Below the pieces are notes generated by a model that did no database searches, was not told the DNA's origin, and saw only the letters and a program-made list of their open reading frames with translations. A stretch of DNA of 64,000 nt from Parapedobacter sp042666505 (GTDB taxonomy: Bacteria > Bacteroidota > Bacteroidia > Sphingobacteriales > Sphingobacteriaceae), in NCBI RefSeq assembly GCF_042666505.1, contig NZ_JBHTDN010000003.1:657622-721621 (forward strand), read 5' to 3'. How positions within the stretch are numbered: the first letter of the stretch is position 1; each line of letters starts with the position of its first letter. Below, one piece after another: positions 42,544 through 49,430 of the stretch. Position numbers and translations under genes: made by a program.

Positions 42544-43458
42544 TCATTTATACCTATCCAATATATATTTTTTGATAATATACTCAGTCGCCGGCTTTAA
42601 CGCTTTCCCTTTATCCATTGGATAGACTCCTTTCGTGGTATAAAACTCGGCGCTATCCTGGGTCGGTTTAGCATACCAAACTTTCCCTACGGATTTTAAC
42701 GTCAAGGTATCCGGACTCATAATTTTCCGGAAATTTTTCACTAGTTCTTTATCCAATGGTATAATCTCGGCATCCTCGATCTTTTCATTGCATGCGATCG
42801 GTACATAGCGATCTGTTTTCCAGTACATGCATTCACGGTCAAAGCTATCAGAAATCTGATAAGCACCTGCCATTCCGGCAAAAGCTATGGTACCATATAG
42901 AGCAGACTTTTTTAATCTGGATAAAATGCTAGGTTTTATTGTCTGTTCTTCTGATGGGGGCGTTTCCTTGTGCTCATTATCTCCTTCTTGGGCAGAATCC
43001 TTAATTCCACTTTGTGCCAAATTATCTTTGGGCGGTTCTTCATTTGTGTTTTCCTCGTCTGCCTTTCCGTCCACATTTCCCCCTTTATTGCCGTTTCGTT
43101 CTCTCACCCATTTATCGTAGGGGCGAGGCTGAAAATCAATCAGCACCGCCAATAGCTTTACGATAGGTTCGCGAGGTCTGGTAGTCCTGCCGATCATAAA
43201 ATTCCGCAACGACCTAAATCCAACTGCTCCGAACTCTTGTATCCCGGTTTCGAGATCCGGATATTTAGTAAGTGGATTGAATATTCGATTTAATGTCGGT
43301 AAATCATCCGCCAGTTCGCCTCTGTAAAAAAGCGTTAGGCAATAGTTCATCAATTGCGTTGGAGCAGCACGCTCCAGCTCAATAGGGAGTAGGTGCTTTT
43401 CCTTCTTTTCGAGGTAAGCGTTTATCACCTCTTGTTGAAATCGATCAAAATCAGACAT
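42544..43458 (-). CDS. Single-pass membrane protein of unknown function
   Basis: 304 residues from ATG 43458 (a GTG one codon earlier is possible). The N-terminal cytoplasmic part (about 1-120) looks folded (PIELERAAPTQLMNYCLTLF, FGAVGFRSLRNFMIGRTTRP). A low-complexity acidic linker follows (NTNEEPPKDNLAQSGIKDSA), then one membrane helix (SALYGTIAFAGMAGAYQI) and a periplasmic domain of about 90 residues with two Cys (RECMYW, PIACNEK). No family is recognised. The architecture (cytoplasmic domain, disordered linker, helix, periplasmic domain) resembles a membrane signalling or anchoring protein. Its promoter carries the same palindrome as the Ter operon, which suggests it belongs to that regulon. 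Confidence 0.75.
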   Translation of the reverse strand: MSDFDRFQQEVINAYLEKKEKHLLPIELERAAPTQLMNYCLTLFYRGELADDLPTLNRIFNPLTKYPDLETGIQEFGAVGFRSLRNFMIGRTTRPREPIVKLLAVLIDFQPRPYDKWVRERNGNKGGNVDGKADEENTNEEPPKDNLAQSGIKDSAQEGDNEHKETPPSEEQTIKPSILSRLKKSALYGTIAFAGMAGAYQISDSFDRECMYWKTDRYVPIACNEKIEDAEIIPLDKELVKNFRKIMSPDTLTLKSVGKVWYAKPTQDSAEFYTTKGVYPMDKGKALKPATEYIIKKYILDRYK

Positions 43459-43463
43459 CACCG

Positions 43464-43508
43464 CAAATTAAGCCCATTTACCTAATCGGAAATTACGGGA
43501 AACCGTAT
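43464..43508 (-). promoter_or_regulatory. Ter-type palindrome plus -7 box (copy 1, minus strand)
   Basis: On the minus strand ATACGGTTTCCCGTAA (43508-43493) is followed after exactly 21 bases by TTAATTTG (43471-43464), a one-mismatch TAnnTTTG box. Copies 2 and 3 before the genes at 46974 and 48114 have the same motif and the same 21-base spacing. The -7 box ends five bases before the ATG at 43458, so the transcript would be nearly leaderless. Confidence 0.65.
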
Positions 43509-43542
43509 CATTTTATCCATTCATTTTATCGCCATCGGCACC

Positions 43543-43605
43543 GGAAATTCCGGAAATCCATCGGAAAAACCAGCATAGTGCCGGAAACACCGGAAACATA
43601 GGAAA
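43543..43605 (+). repeat. Cluster of six GGAAA half-sites
   Basis: GGAAA occurs at 43543, 43552, 43563, 43583, 43592 and 43601, mostly within CCGGAAA. The spacings of 9, 11, 20, 9 and 9 bases are close to one or two helical turns, so this looks like an array of protein-binding sites on one face of the DNA. It lies between the minus-strand gene's promoter and the hairpin-rich region. Confidence 0.5.
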
Positions 43606-43731
43606 CACTTGATGATTAGTAGATTATGCAATATATGTTTGCATCAGAAATCAGTTCAAGTATTGATTAGTCAACAAACAAAGGTACTAAACAGATTTCA
43701 AAACGAGAAGAGGCAGCGGAGGCTGTTAACC

Positions 43732-43838
43732 GGTTGGGAAGCAGTTGATAGCTCCCGCGGCCGAATCTCACACTTCCCAACAATTCAGAAGGCCTTCTGA
43801 AAAAATTGTAGCAACCCCCGCGGGAAGGATCCGCGGGG
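43732..43838 (+). ncRNA. Hairpin-rich region, possible structured RNA
   Basis: Three separate inverted repeats follow one another: GTTGGGAAG/CTTCCCAAC (43732-43740 with 43773-43781), the 18-bp perfect palindrome TTCAGAAGGCCTTCTGAA (43784-43801), and CCCCGCGG/CCGCGGGG (43816-43823 with 43831-43838, seven-base loop). The third is followed by a TTTTT at 43849-43853. No protein-coding frame explains the region. It may be a structured leader for the small ORF at 43872 or an independent RNA; direction is not certain. Confidence 0.4.
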
Positions 43839-43871
43839 ACCTACCAAGTTTTTCAAGTAAAATTTTGAGTT

Positions 43872-44027
43872 ATGTATAGTGTATTTTTTGCTATATTGAT
43901 GGGATTGCTGTGTCCTTCTCATTCGAATCACAATCATCAGGGAAACGGTACCGTCCAGACAATGGGTGAAGGCGAGCAGGGGACGGGTGGGGATACGGGC
44001 GACGTTCGGCCACCTAAAAACCCCTGA
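43872..44027 (+). CDS. Small secreted-peptide ORF (51 aa)
   Basis: ATG 43872 to TGA 44025-44027. The peptide begins MYSVFFAILMGLLCPSHS, a short hydrophobic signal or anchor, continues NHNHQGNGTVQTMGEGEQGT and ends GGDTGDVRPPKNP, a glycine-rich polar tail. The reading frame is followed 31 bases later by a strong terminator, so it forms a compact transcript separate from the downstream kinase gene. I do not recognise the peptide. The combination of signal-like head, Gly-rich tail and dedicated terminator makes a real gene plausible, but it is unproven. Confidence 0.45.
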   Translation: MYSVFFAILMGLLCPSHSNHNHQGNGTVQTMGEGEQGTGGDTGDVRPPKNP

Positions 44028-44058
44028 TCCGAATACTTTAAGAAATAGCATATCGGAG

Positions 44059-44085
44059 AAAAGGCAGCCATTGGCTGCCTTTTTT
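44059..44085 (+). terminator. Terminator after the 51-residue ORF
   Basis: An 11-bp stem AAAAGGCAGCC (44059-44069) and GGCTGCCTTTT (44073-44083), three-base loop, with a run of seven T ending at 44085. Its presence shows that a transcript from upstream ends here and that the histidine kinase gene has its own promoter further on. Confidence 0.9.
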
Positions 44086-44100
44086 GTTTACCGTCTGATA

Positions 44101-44130
44101 TTTGGTTATTGCAATTTTTCAGTAATTTCG
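44101..44130 (+). promoter_or_regulatory. Promoter of the TPR histidine kinase operon
   Basis: A -33 TTTG (44101-44104) and a -7 TAATTTCG (44123-44130, one mismatch to TAnnTTTG) are 18 bases apart, within the Bacteroidota range. It lies after the terminator and 18 bases before the proposed TTG start at 44149. Confidence 0.5.
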
Positions 44131-44148
44131 GATCATATTCGATTCCAA

Positions 44149-45831
44149 TTGAAAAACTTAACCTGCTATACGCTGTTTTTGATTCTCCTGTCTTGTTCGG
44201 CTGACCAAACTCAGGAAGAAGCCTCCGTTGCAAACCCATATTATGATCAAGCGTTTGCTTATTTAGATGCAGGAAAGGCCGACAGCGCATTCCGGTATTT
44301 TGATCAGGCAAGGGAGTTGTTTTTGGCAAACAAAGACAGCTTACGTGTCGCAGCCTGTTTGATACAGATGGCCATTACCCTGACGAATCAAAACGACTAT
44401 TTCGGAGCACAGGAAACCTCACTTCAGGCCAATGATTATTTGGACGTCGAAAATCCCCAACATCACATTTATTTAAGTTCAAATTTTAACAACCTGGGGA
44501 GGTCCACGTACTTACTCAAAGATTTCGACCGCGCGATATCATTCTACGACTCAGCCATTCAGTTTTCAGATGATTCATTGAATACACGTATTTTTTTGAA
44601 CAATAAGGCAAAAGCGTATCATGACAATAAGCAATACGCAGAGGCGCTGAAAATATATGAACACATCATTCAGGAAAACAGCAAAAACCCTCGGGAATAT
44701 GCCCGGGCGTTGACCAATATCTCTGATACCCGATGGCACCAAAACCCTGCCTACAACGCTGCACCACATTTGTTAACCGCCTTGCATATCCGCGAGCAGG
44801 AAAACGATAAATGGGGCAAAAACTCCAGCTATGCGCACCTTGCAGCGTACTACGAACAAAAACGTCCTGATTCGGCGCTGTTTTTTGCCCGCAAACGCTA
44901 CGCCATAGCCCGGGAAATAAAAAGTGCCGATGATCAGATTATGGGGCTACAGATGCTTATCAGACTAAGCTCGCCGGATTCCACAAAATGGTATTTTGAT
45001 GTCTACCGGCGTTTGAGCGACAGCGTACAGCTTGCCCGTGCGGCCGCCAAGAACCAGTTTGCCCTTATCCGTTATGAAGTTGAAAAGAACAAGGCCGAAA
45101 ACCTAAAGCTGCAACAAGAAAATGCCGTGCGGAACCTCCAGATCAACAGGCAACGCACCATAACCGGAATGGTTTCCCTGTTTGCCATTGCGTTAATTGG
45201 GGGCGGTATGTATTGGTATAGAAAGCGAAAACAGCGATTGGAGCTGGAAGCACAGAACCGGATAAAGGCAAGCCAGTTGAGAACCTCCAAAAAAGTACAT
45301 GATGTGGTAGCCAATGGGCTTTACCGGGTCATGGCCGAGATCGAAAATAAAAGCGATATCGATCGGGAAGGAATTCTGGACCGCCTCGAGGATATGTATG
45401 AAAAATCCCGTGATATATCCTATGAAGCGGAAGACCCACCTATTCAACAAATCGACTACCATCAGAAAGTAACCGACCTGCTTGCTTCCTTCGCTACGGA
45501 TTCCACAAAAGTGCTGATTGCAGGTAACGATTCCGACGTGTGGGCCGACCTGTCTGTCGAAGCTAGGTACGAAATTGAGCATATTCTGCAGGAACTAATG
45601 GTCAATATGAAGAAGCACAGCCGGGCCAGTCACGTTGCCATGCGGTTTGAACGACACAACCATCAGTTTTCGATTCACTACTCCGACAACGGAATAGGCT
45701 TGCCCCCTAACTTTCAAAAAGGCAACGGACTGGTCAATACGGGAAACCGTATAAAAAATCTACAAGGCGATTTTACCTTTGACACCGGGGAGAATGGACT
45801 GAAGATTCGCATGACTTTCCCGTTATCTTAA
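44149..45831 (+). CDS. TPR-containing sensor histidine kinase (lipoprotein-like N-terminus)
   Basis: An open frame extends upstream to ATG 43966, but that would run through a strong terminator; the likely start is TTG 44149, which gives a signal LKNLTCYTLFLILLSC with a Cys-containing lipobox-like end. Then TPR-like helices (about 30-340; NPYYDQAFAYLDAGKADSAF, FNNLGRSTYLLKDFDRAISF), a coiled stretch, one membrane helix (TITGMVSLFAIALIGGGMYW), the phospho-acceptor KKVHDVVANGLYRVMAEI, and a C-terminal ATPase part (EIEHILQELMVNMKKHSRAS, YSDNGIGLPPNF, GNGLVNTGNRI). It is a NarL-group kinase with periplasmic TPR sensor. The response regulator gene follows after 11 bases. Confidence 0.85.
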   Translation: MKNLTCYTLFLILLSCSADQTQEEASVANPYYDQAFAYLDAGKADSAFRYFDQARELFLANKDSLRVAACLIQMAITLTNQNDYFGAQETSLQANDYLDVENPQHHIYLSSNFNNLGRSTYLLKDFDRAISFYDSAIQFSDDSLNTRIFLNNKAKAYHDNKQYAEALKIYEHIIQENSKNPREYARALTNISDTRWHQNPAYNAAPHLLTALHIREQENDKWGKNSSYAHLAAYYEQKRPDSALFFARKRYAIAREIKSADDQIMGLQMLIRLSSPDSTKWYFDVYRRLSDSVQLARAAAKNQFALIRYEVEKNKAENLKLQQENAVRNLQINRQRTITGMVSLFAIALIGGGMYWYRKRKQRLELEAQNRIKASQLRTSKKVHDVVANGLYRVMAEIENKSDIDREGILDRLEDMYEKSRDISYEAEDPPIQQIDYHQKVTDLLASFATDSTKVLIAGNDSDVWADLSVEARYEIEHILQELMVNMKKHSRASHVAMRFERHNHQFSIHYSDNGIGLPPNFQKGNGLVNTGNRIKNLQGDFTFDTGENGLKIRMTFPLS

Positions 45832-45842
45832 ATTGACCACGG

Positions 45843-46508
45843 ATGTTCAAAAACGTATTGATTGCCGAAGACCATGAAAGCGCTAATATCTCGGTGCAAA
45901 AAACACTGGAAGAACTGGGCATCAACGGTGCCAAGTATGTTTACTATTGTGACCATGCGCTTACCTGGGTGCGAAACGCCCTTCGTAGCGGAGAACCTTA
46001 TGACCTGCTCATAACCGATCTGTATTTCGAGAAAGACCACTATGAACAGCAGCTTTCAGACGGAAAGGAATTAATCCAGGCCGTCAAACAGGTGCAGCCC
46101 GGTCTTAAGGTCATTGTCTTCTCAGCCGAGAGCCGGCCGGCCATTGTCGATGGACTTTTCAAAACGCTTTCGATAGATGGGTATGTCCGCAAAGCCCGAC
46201 GCGATGCGCAGCATTTAAAGGAGGCATTGCAAGTGGTTTATGGCAATAAAACCTATCTCTCTCCCGATTTGAAGCAAACCGTCAGGGAGAAGAACTCCCA
46301 CGAGTTTACCACTTTCGATGTGACCATCATCTCCCTGCTCTCCAAAGGGATGCTCCAAAAAGACATTCCCTATTATTTACGTCAAAACGACATCAAGCCA
46401 TCGGGATTGAGCAGCGTCGAAAAGCGTCTTAATCTGATGAAGGAAATTTTGGGGTTTTCCAAAAATGAACAGCTCATCGTCTATTGCAAAGACATTGGTA
46501 TCATTTAA
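45843..46508 (+). CDS. Response regulator with C-terminal HTH-like domain
   Basis: 221 residues. Receiver domain about 1-130: VLIAEDHESA, the phosphorylated Asp in YDLLITDLYFEKD, GLKVIVFSAESRP and Lys in GYVRKARRD. The C-terminal part (about 145-221; TFDVTIISLLSKGMLQKDIP, YYLRQNDIKPSGLSSVEKRL) resembles the LuxR-like DUF5932 winged domain of Bacteroidota regulators. It partners with the TPR kinase 11 bases upstream. Confidence 0.85.
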   Translation: MFKNVLIAEDHESANISVQKTLEELGINGAKYVYYCDHALTWVRNALRSGEPYDLLITDLYFEKDHYEQQLSDGKELIQAVKQVQPGLKVIVFSAESRPAIVDGLFKTLSIDGYVRKARRDAQHLKEALQVVYGNKTYLSPDLKQTVREKNSHEFTTFDVTIISLLSKGMLQKDIPYYLRQNDIKPSGLSSVEKRLNLMKEILGFSKNEQLIVYCKDIGII

Positions 46509-46519
46509 TCCTAAGCCGC

Positions 46520-46720
46520 ATGAAATACACCCGGCGAAAATATTATGTGAATACCGAGATCAGCGCTGACCGTCAGGTTCATCGAGAAGACTGCCCACAT
46601 CTGCCACCGCCGGATTGCCGCAAGTACCTCGGCGAATTTTACTCGCCAATGGCCGCCGTGGTAGAAGCCTTAAAAACACACCCCTCGGCTTATCATTGCA
46701 AGGCGTGTACCCCGGAGTAA
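46520..46720 (+). CDS. Small Cys/His protein (66 aa)
   Basis: From ATG 46520: MKYTRRKYYVNTEISADRQV then HREDCPHLPPPDCRKYLGEF, YSPMAAVVEALKTHP and SAYHCKACTPE. The pattern (VN..., H..., DCPHLP, YLGEF, A..EA, C..C) is shared by a group of small proteins in many bacteria; two Cys pairs could bind metal. It begins 11 bases after the response regulator stop and belongs to that operon. Its function is unknown. The possibility that it modifies or senses with the kinase is inference. Confidence 0.7.
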   Translation: MKYTRRKYYVNTEISADRQVHREDCPHLPPPDCRKYLGEFYSPMAAVVEALKTHPSAYHCKACTPE

Positions 46721-46726
46721 GTACCC

Positions 46727-46861
46727 ATGAAATCCCAATTGTTAACACTCCTTTTCACTGTGGCTACTGCATTATGCGGCGGTTGCTACGTCCAATCGGA
46801 TGATCATGACGGTTACAGCAACAGCCATTTGGCCAATGTAGCCGCTAACGACGTTAAATAA
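46727..46861 (+). CDS. Small lipoprotein-like ORF (44 aa)
   Basis: ATG 46727 to TAA 46859-46861, starting six bases after the stop of the 66-residue protein. MKSQLLTLLFTVATALCGGC is a lipoprotein signal with lipobox LCGGC, followed by the polar tail YVQSDDHDGYSNSHLANVAA NDVK. Operon spacing, the signal and the start match a real gene. The mature peptide of about 24 residues is unlike any family I recall. Confidence 0.55.
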   Translation: MKSQLLTLLFTVATALCGGCYVQSDDHDGYSNSHLANVAANDVK

Positions 46862-46870
46862 AATCGAAGG

Positions 46871-46915
46871 TTTACGGTTTCCCGTAAGGAATAGGGTTAT
46901 ACACCATCTACTTTT
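46871..46915 (+). promoter_or_regulatory. Ter-type palindrome plus -7 box (copy 2)
   Basis: TTACGGTTTCCCGTAA (46871-46886), then 21 bases, then TACTTTTG (46908-46915), an exact TAnnTTTG box. Identical architecture to copies 1 and 3. The palindrome occupies the place of the -33 element. The ATG of the nuclease-like gene is 58 bases further on. Confidence 0.75.
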
Positions 46916-46973
46916 GGTGCTGTAGAATTACAATACAGACCTACGAAAAACAGATTTAAAACAATAACCCTAG

Positions 46974-48026
46974 ATGAATACCATGGACTTTAAAGACGAG
47001 ATCCGCCAGTTCGGCAAGCGCGTGGATAGGCTGTTGCCACAGATTAAAACCGAGGAGGCCACCAAAACCTCGCTCATCATGCCCTTCTTGAAAATCCTTG
47101 GGTACGATGTGTTTGATCCCTTCGAAGTACACCCTGAGTTTATTGCCGATATCGGCATCAAGAAAGGGGAGAAGGTAGACTATGCCATTCTAAAGGATGA
47201 GATGCCCGTCATCCTGATCGAATGCAAACACTATGCAGACGGACTCGATCCGCACAATTCCCAGCTGTTCCGGTATTTTCACACCACTACCGCTAGGTTT
47301 AGTTTGTTAACCAACGGGCTGGAGTACCGGTTCTATACCGATCTGGTTACACCCAATAAGATGGACGAAAAGCCGTTTTTCGAGTTTAAGATTACCGAGA
47401 TCCGGGATAACGAAATTGCCGAGCTGCGCAAGTTCCACAAAGCTGTCTTTGACCTCGATAGCATATCTTCCACAGCCAGTGAGCTGAAGTATTTCAATGA
47501 ACTCAAAATACTCATCGCCGGCGAGATGCAGAATCCTACAGAGGAATTCGTGCGCTATTTTGCCAAGCAAGCCTATCCCGGTTTGGTCACCGCCAAAGTG
47601 ATGGACCAGTTTACCCCGCTAGTAAAAAAGGTGTTCAACCAGATCATCAATGACCAGATCAGCGAGCGGCTCAAAAGTGCCTTAAAGAAAGAAACCGAAG
47701 AAGATGAATCAACTAAGCCTATACAAGAGCCGGAGCCGTTGGTCGTCACCACCCAGGATGAGATCGACGGCTTCCTCATTGTGAAGTCCATTTTACGGAA
47801 GGAGATCGAGGTCGGCCGTATTTTCATGCGCGATAATCAATCCTATTGCGGTATCCTCCTGGATGATAATAACCGTAAACCCATCTGCCGGTTCTATTTC
47901 TCGGCCAATCGCCTACGGATAGGACTGTTTGATAGAGAGAAGAAGGAGACGCGGCACGATATCGAACGACTGGATGACATCTATAAGTATTCGGAAGAGA
48001 TTCTGGAGACGGTGAGTAATTATTAA
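46974..48026 (+). CDS. HsdR-N-type restriction endonuclease-like protein
   Basis: 350 residues with no HsdM or HsdS genes nearby. The N-terminal domain (about 20-140) resembles the type I restriction enzyme R-subunit N-terminal nuclease (PF13588): EEATKTSLIMPFLKILGYDV, FDPFEVHPEFIADIGIKKGE, then the PD-(D/E)XK core KVDYAILKDEMPVILIECK and HNSQLFRYFHTTTARFSLLT with NGLEYRFYTD. The C-terminal half (GILLDDNNRKPICRFYFSAN) is a separate domain seen in relatives as a DNA- or ligand-binding extension. There is no helicase part. A palindrome shared with the Ter operon lies upstream, so it may act with that system, perhaps on damaged or invading DNA (inference). Confidence 0.85.
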   Translation: MNTMDFKDEIRQFGKRVDRLLPQIKTEEATKTSLIMPFLKILGYDVFDPFEVHPEFIADIGIKKGEKVDYAILKDEMPVILIECKHYADGLDPHNSQLFRYFHTTTARFSLLTNGLEYRFYTDLVTPNKMDEKPFFEFKITEIRDNEIAELRKFHKAVFDLDSISSTASELKYFNELKILIAGEMQNPTEEFVRYFAKQAYPGLVTAKVMDQFTPLVKKVFNQIINDQISERLKSALKKETEEDESTKPIQEPEPLVVTTQDEIDGFLIVKSILRKEIEVGRIFMRDNQSYCGILLDDNNRKPICRFYFSANRLRIGLFDREKKETRHDIERLDDIYKYSEEILETVSNY

Positions 48027-48049
48027 AATACGGAGATAAAGGCTATCGA

Positions 48050-48094
48050 TTACGGGTTCCCGTAAGGGCCGCCAAAATAGCAAGAGTACTTTTG
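48050..48094 (+). promoter_or_regulatory. Ter-type palindrome plus -7 box (copy 3, Ter operon)
   Basis: TTACGGG-TT-CCCGTAA (48050-48065, perfect 7-bp arms), 21 bases, then TACTTTTG (48087-48094). The first Ter gene starts 19 bases later. This is the best copy of the motif. Confidence 0.8.
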
Positions 48095-48113
48095 AAAAGT
48101 CAATTAAAGAATT

Positions 48114-48689
48114 ATGGCAATCAATTTACAAAAAGGTCAAAGAATAGGAATTCAACTTAGTCGTATGACTATTGGCTTGGGGTGGGATCCCAACGAGGGG
48201 ACTGGGTCCGACTTTGATTTAGATGCTTCGGCATTTATGATCGACATAAATAAACACATTCCTTCAGAGCCGTTCTTCATTTTCTATGGAAATACCAATT
48301 CTCCCGACGGCGCATTGCAGCATACCGGTGACGATCCGACCGGCGGTAATAGCATCGACGGAGATGACGAAAGCATTAAAGTCGATCTTTCAAAACTTGA
48401 TAGCAGTATTCATGAAATTCTTTTTGTGGTCACCATCCATGCTGCTTTAGAGCGGAGACAAAACTTCGGACAGGTACGGAATTCTTATATCCGGGTTGTT
48501 GACGAGAGCACCGGACGTGAAGTCGCGAAGTATGAATTGGGAGAGGATTTTTCTATTGAAACTGCAGTGGAATTTGGGCGACTGTACAAGCGAGACGGCC
48601 AATGGAAGTTTGAAGCTTCTGGGATAGGCTATAAAGAAGACCTCGCTTATTTTGTTTCAAAGTACTATAAAGGTCAAATAATTCAATAA
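48114..48689 (+). CDS. terD: TerD-family protein (first gene of the Ter operon)
   Basis: 191-residue cytoplasmic calcium-binding TerD-domain protein of the tellurite/stress resistance system. Motifs: MAINLQKGQRIGIQ, GLGWDPNEGTGSDFDLDASA, the GALQHTGDDPTGGNSIDGDD calcium-site loop, VDLSKLDSSIHEILFVVTIH, and FGQVRNSYIRVVDESTGREV with EFGRLYKRDGQWKFEASG. It begins behind the shared palindrome. The next gene follows after six bases. Confidence 0.95.
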   Translation: MAINLQKGQRIGIQLSRMTIGLGWDPNEGTGSDFDLDASAFMIDINKHIPSEPFFIFYGNTNSPDGALQHTGDDPTGGNSIDGDDESIKVDLSKLDSSIHEILFVVTIHAALERRQNFGQVRNSYIRVVDESTGREVAKYELGEDFSIETAVEFGRLYKRDGQWKFEASGIGYKEDLAYFVSKYYKGQIIQ

Positions 48690-48695
48690 TCAACC

Positions 48696-49346
48696 ATGGC
48701 AATTAATCTACAAAAAGTTACACTCGAAAGACAAGGCGATAGTCATTCGATCAACCTCTCAAAAGATGGCGGCTCCATCTTACGCGAAATCACGGTAAAC
48801 TTGAATTGGTCACAAGGAAAAAAGGGCTTATTAGCAGGACTTTTCAATAAAAGCGTGGACCTTGATTTAGGATGCTTCTATGAATTAAACAACGGAGAAA
48901 GAACCGTAATCGATGGTTTGCAGTTCTCAAAAGGCCGGGGCGGCGCAAGGGATAGGTTTACCCGGCAGGGAAGATACACGGATACCCCTTGGATTTGGCA
49001 TGCCGGTGATGATAGAGGGCAGAGTACTGGTTCTGGCGAGAACATTTTGATTAATCCAAAAGGAATTAGAGATATCAAAAGAATTTTCGTTTACTGTTTC
49101 ATTTATGAGGGGGTTGCCCGGTGGGAGGAAACTAACGCTGTTGTTACGGTGAGTGTGCCCGGTAATCCTAGTATCGAAGTCGAAATGGGACGCCAATCCA
49201 GTTCTCATAAGTTCTGTGCCATTGCGGAAATATTGTGCGCTCCAACTTCAATTAAGGTGAAGAAATTGGTGACTTTCCATAATTCACATGGAGATTGTGA
49301 TCAAAAATACAATTGGAGCCTAGAATGGACGTCTGGTGCTAAATAA
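48696..49346 (+). CDS. TerA-like TerD-superfamily protein
   Basis: 216 residues. It shares the MAINLQK start with the neighbouring TerD genes, but the body fits the TerA type: ITVNLNWSQGKKGLLAGLFN, SVDLDLGCFYELNNGERTVI, WIWHAGDDRGQSTGSGENIL, IYEGVARWEETNAVVTVSVP and KYNWSLEWTSGAK at the end. Classic TerA proteins are nearer 390 residues; this one is only the single TerD-like domain. Function is presumed as part of a TerD-TerA complex on the membrane side of the Ter system. Confidence 0.85.
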   Translation: MAINLQKVTLERQGDSHSINLSKDGGSILREITVNLNWSQGKKGLLAGLFNKSVDLDLGCFYELNNGERTVIDGLQFSKGRGGARDRFTRQGRYTDTPWIWHAGDDRGQSTGSGENILINPKGIRDIKRIFVYCFIYEGVARWEETNAVVTVSVPGNPSIEVEMGRQSSSHKFCAIAEILCAPTSIKVKKLVTFHNSHGDCDQKYNWSLEWTSGAK

Positions 49347-49430
49347 ATGGCCGATGACCAACGGCTGCATCATCTCCATCTACCATGATATCCTTTGGCT
49401 TTGGAAACATCTACTTTATATAACATAAGA

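Noticed and set aside
43732..43838. Retron-type or CRISPR-type element
   Set aside because: The stems differ from each other, there are no regular direct repeats with spacers, and no reverse transcriptase or Cas gene is in the window.
43966..44148. Upstream extension of the TPR histidine kinase gene
   Set aside because: It would run through a strong terminator at 44059-44085 and place the signal peptide internally. A TTG at 44149 with its own promoter fits better.
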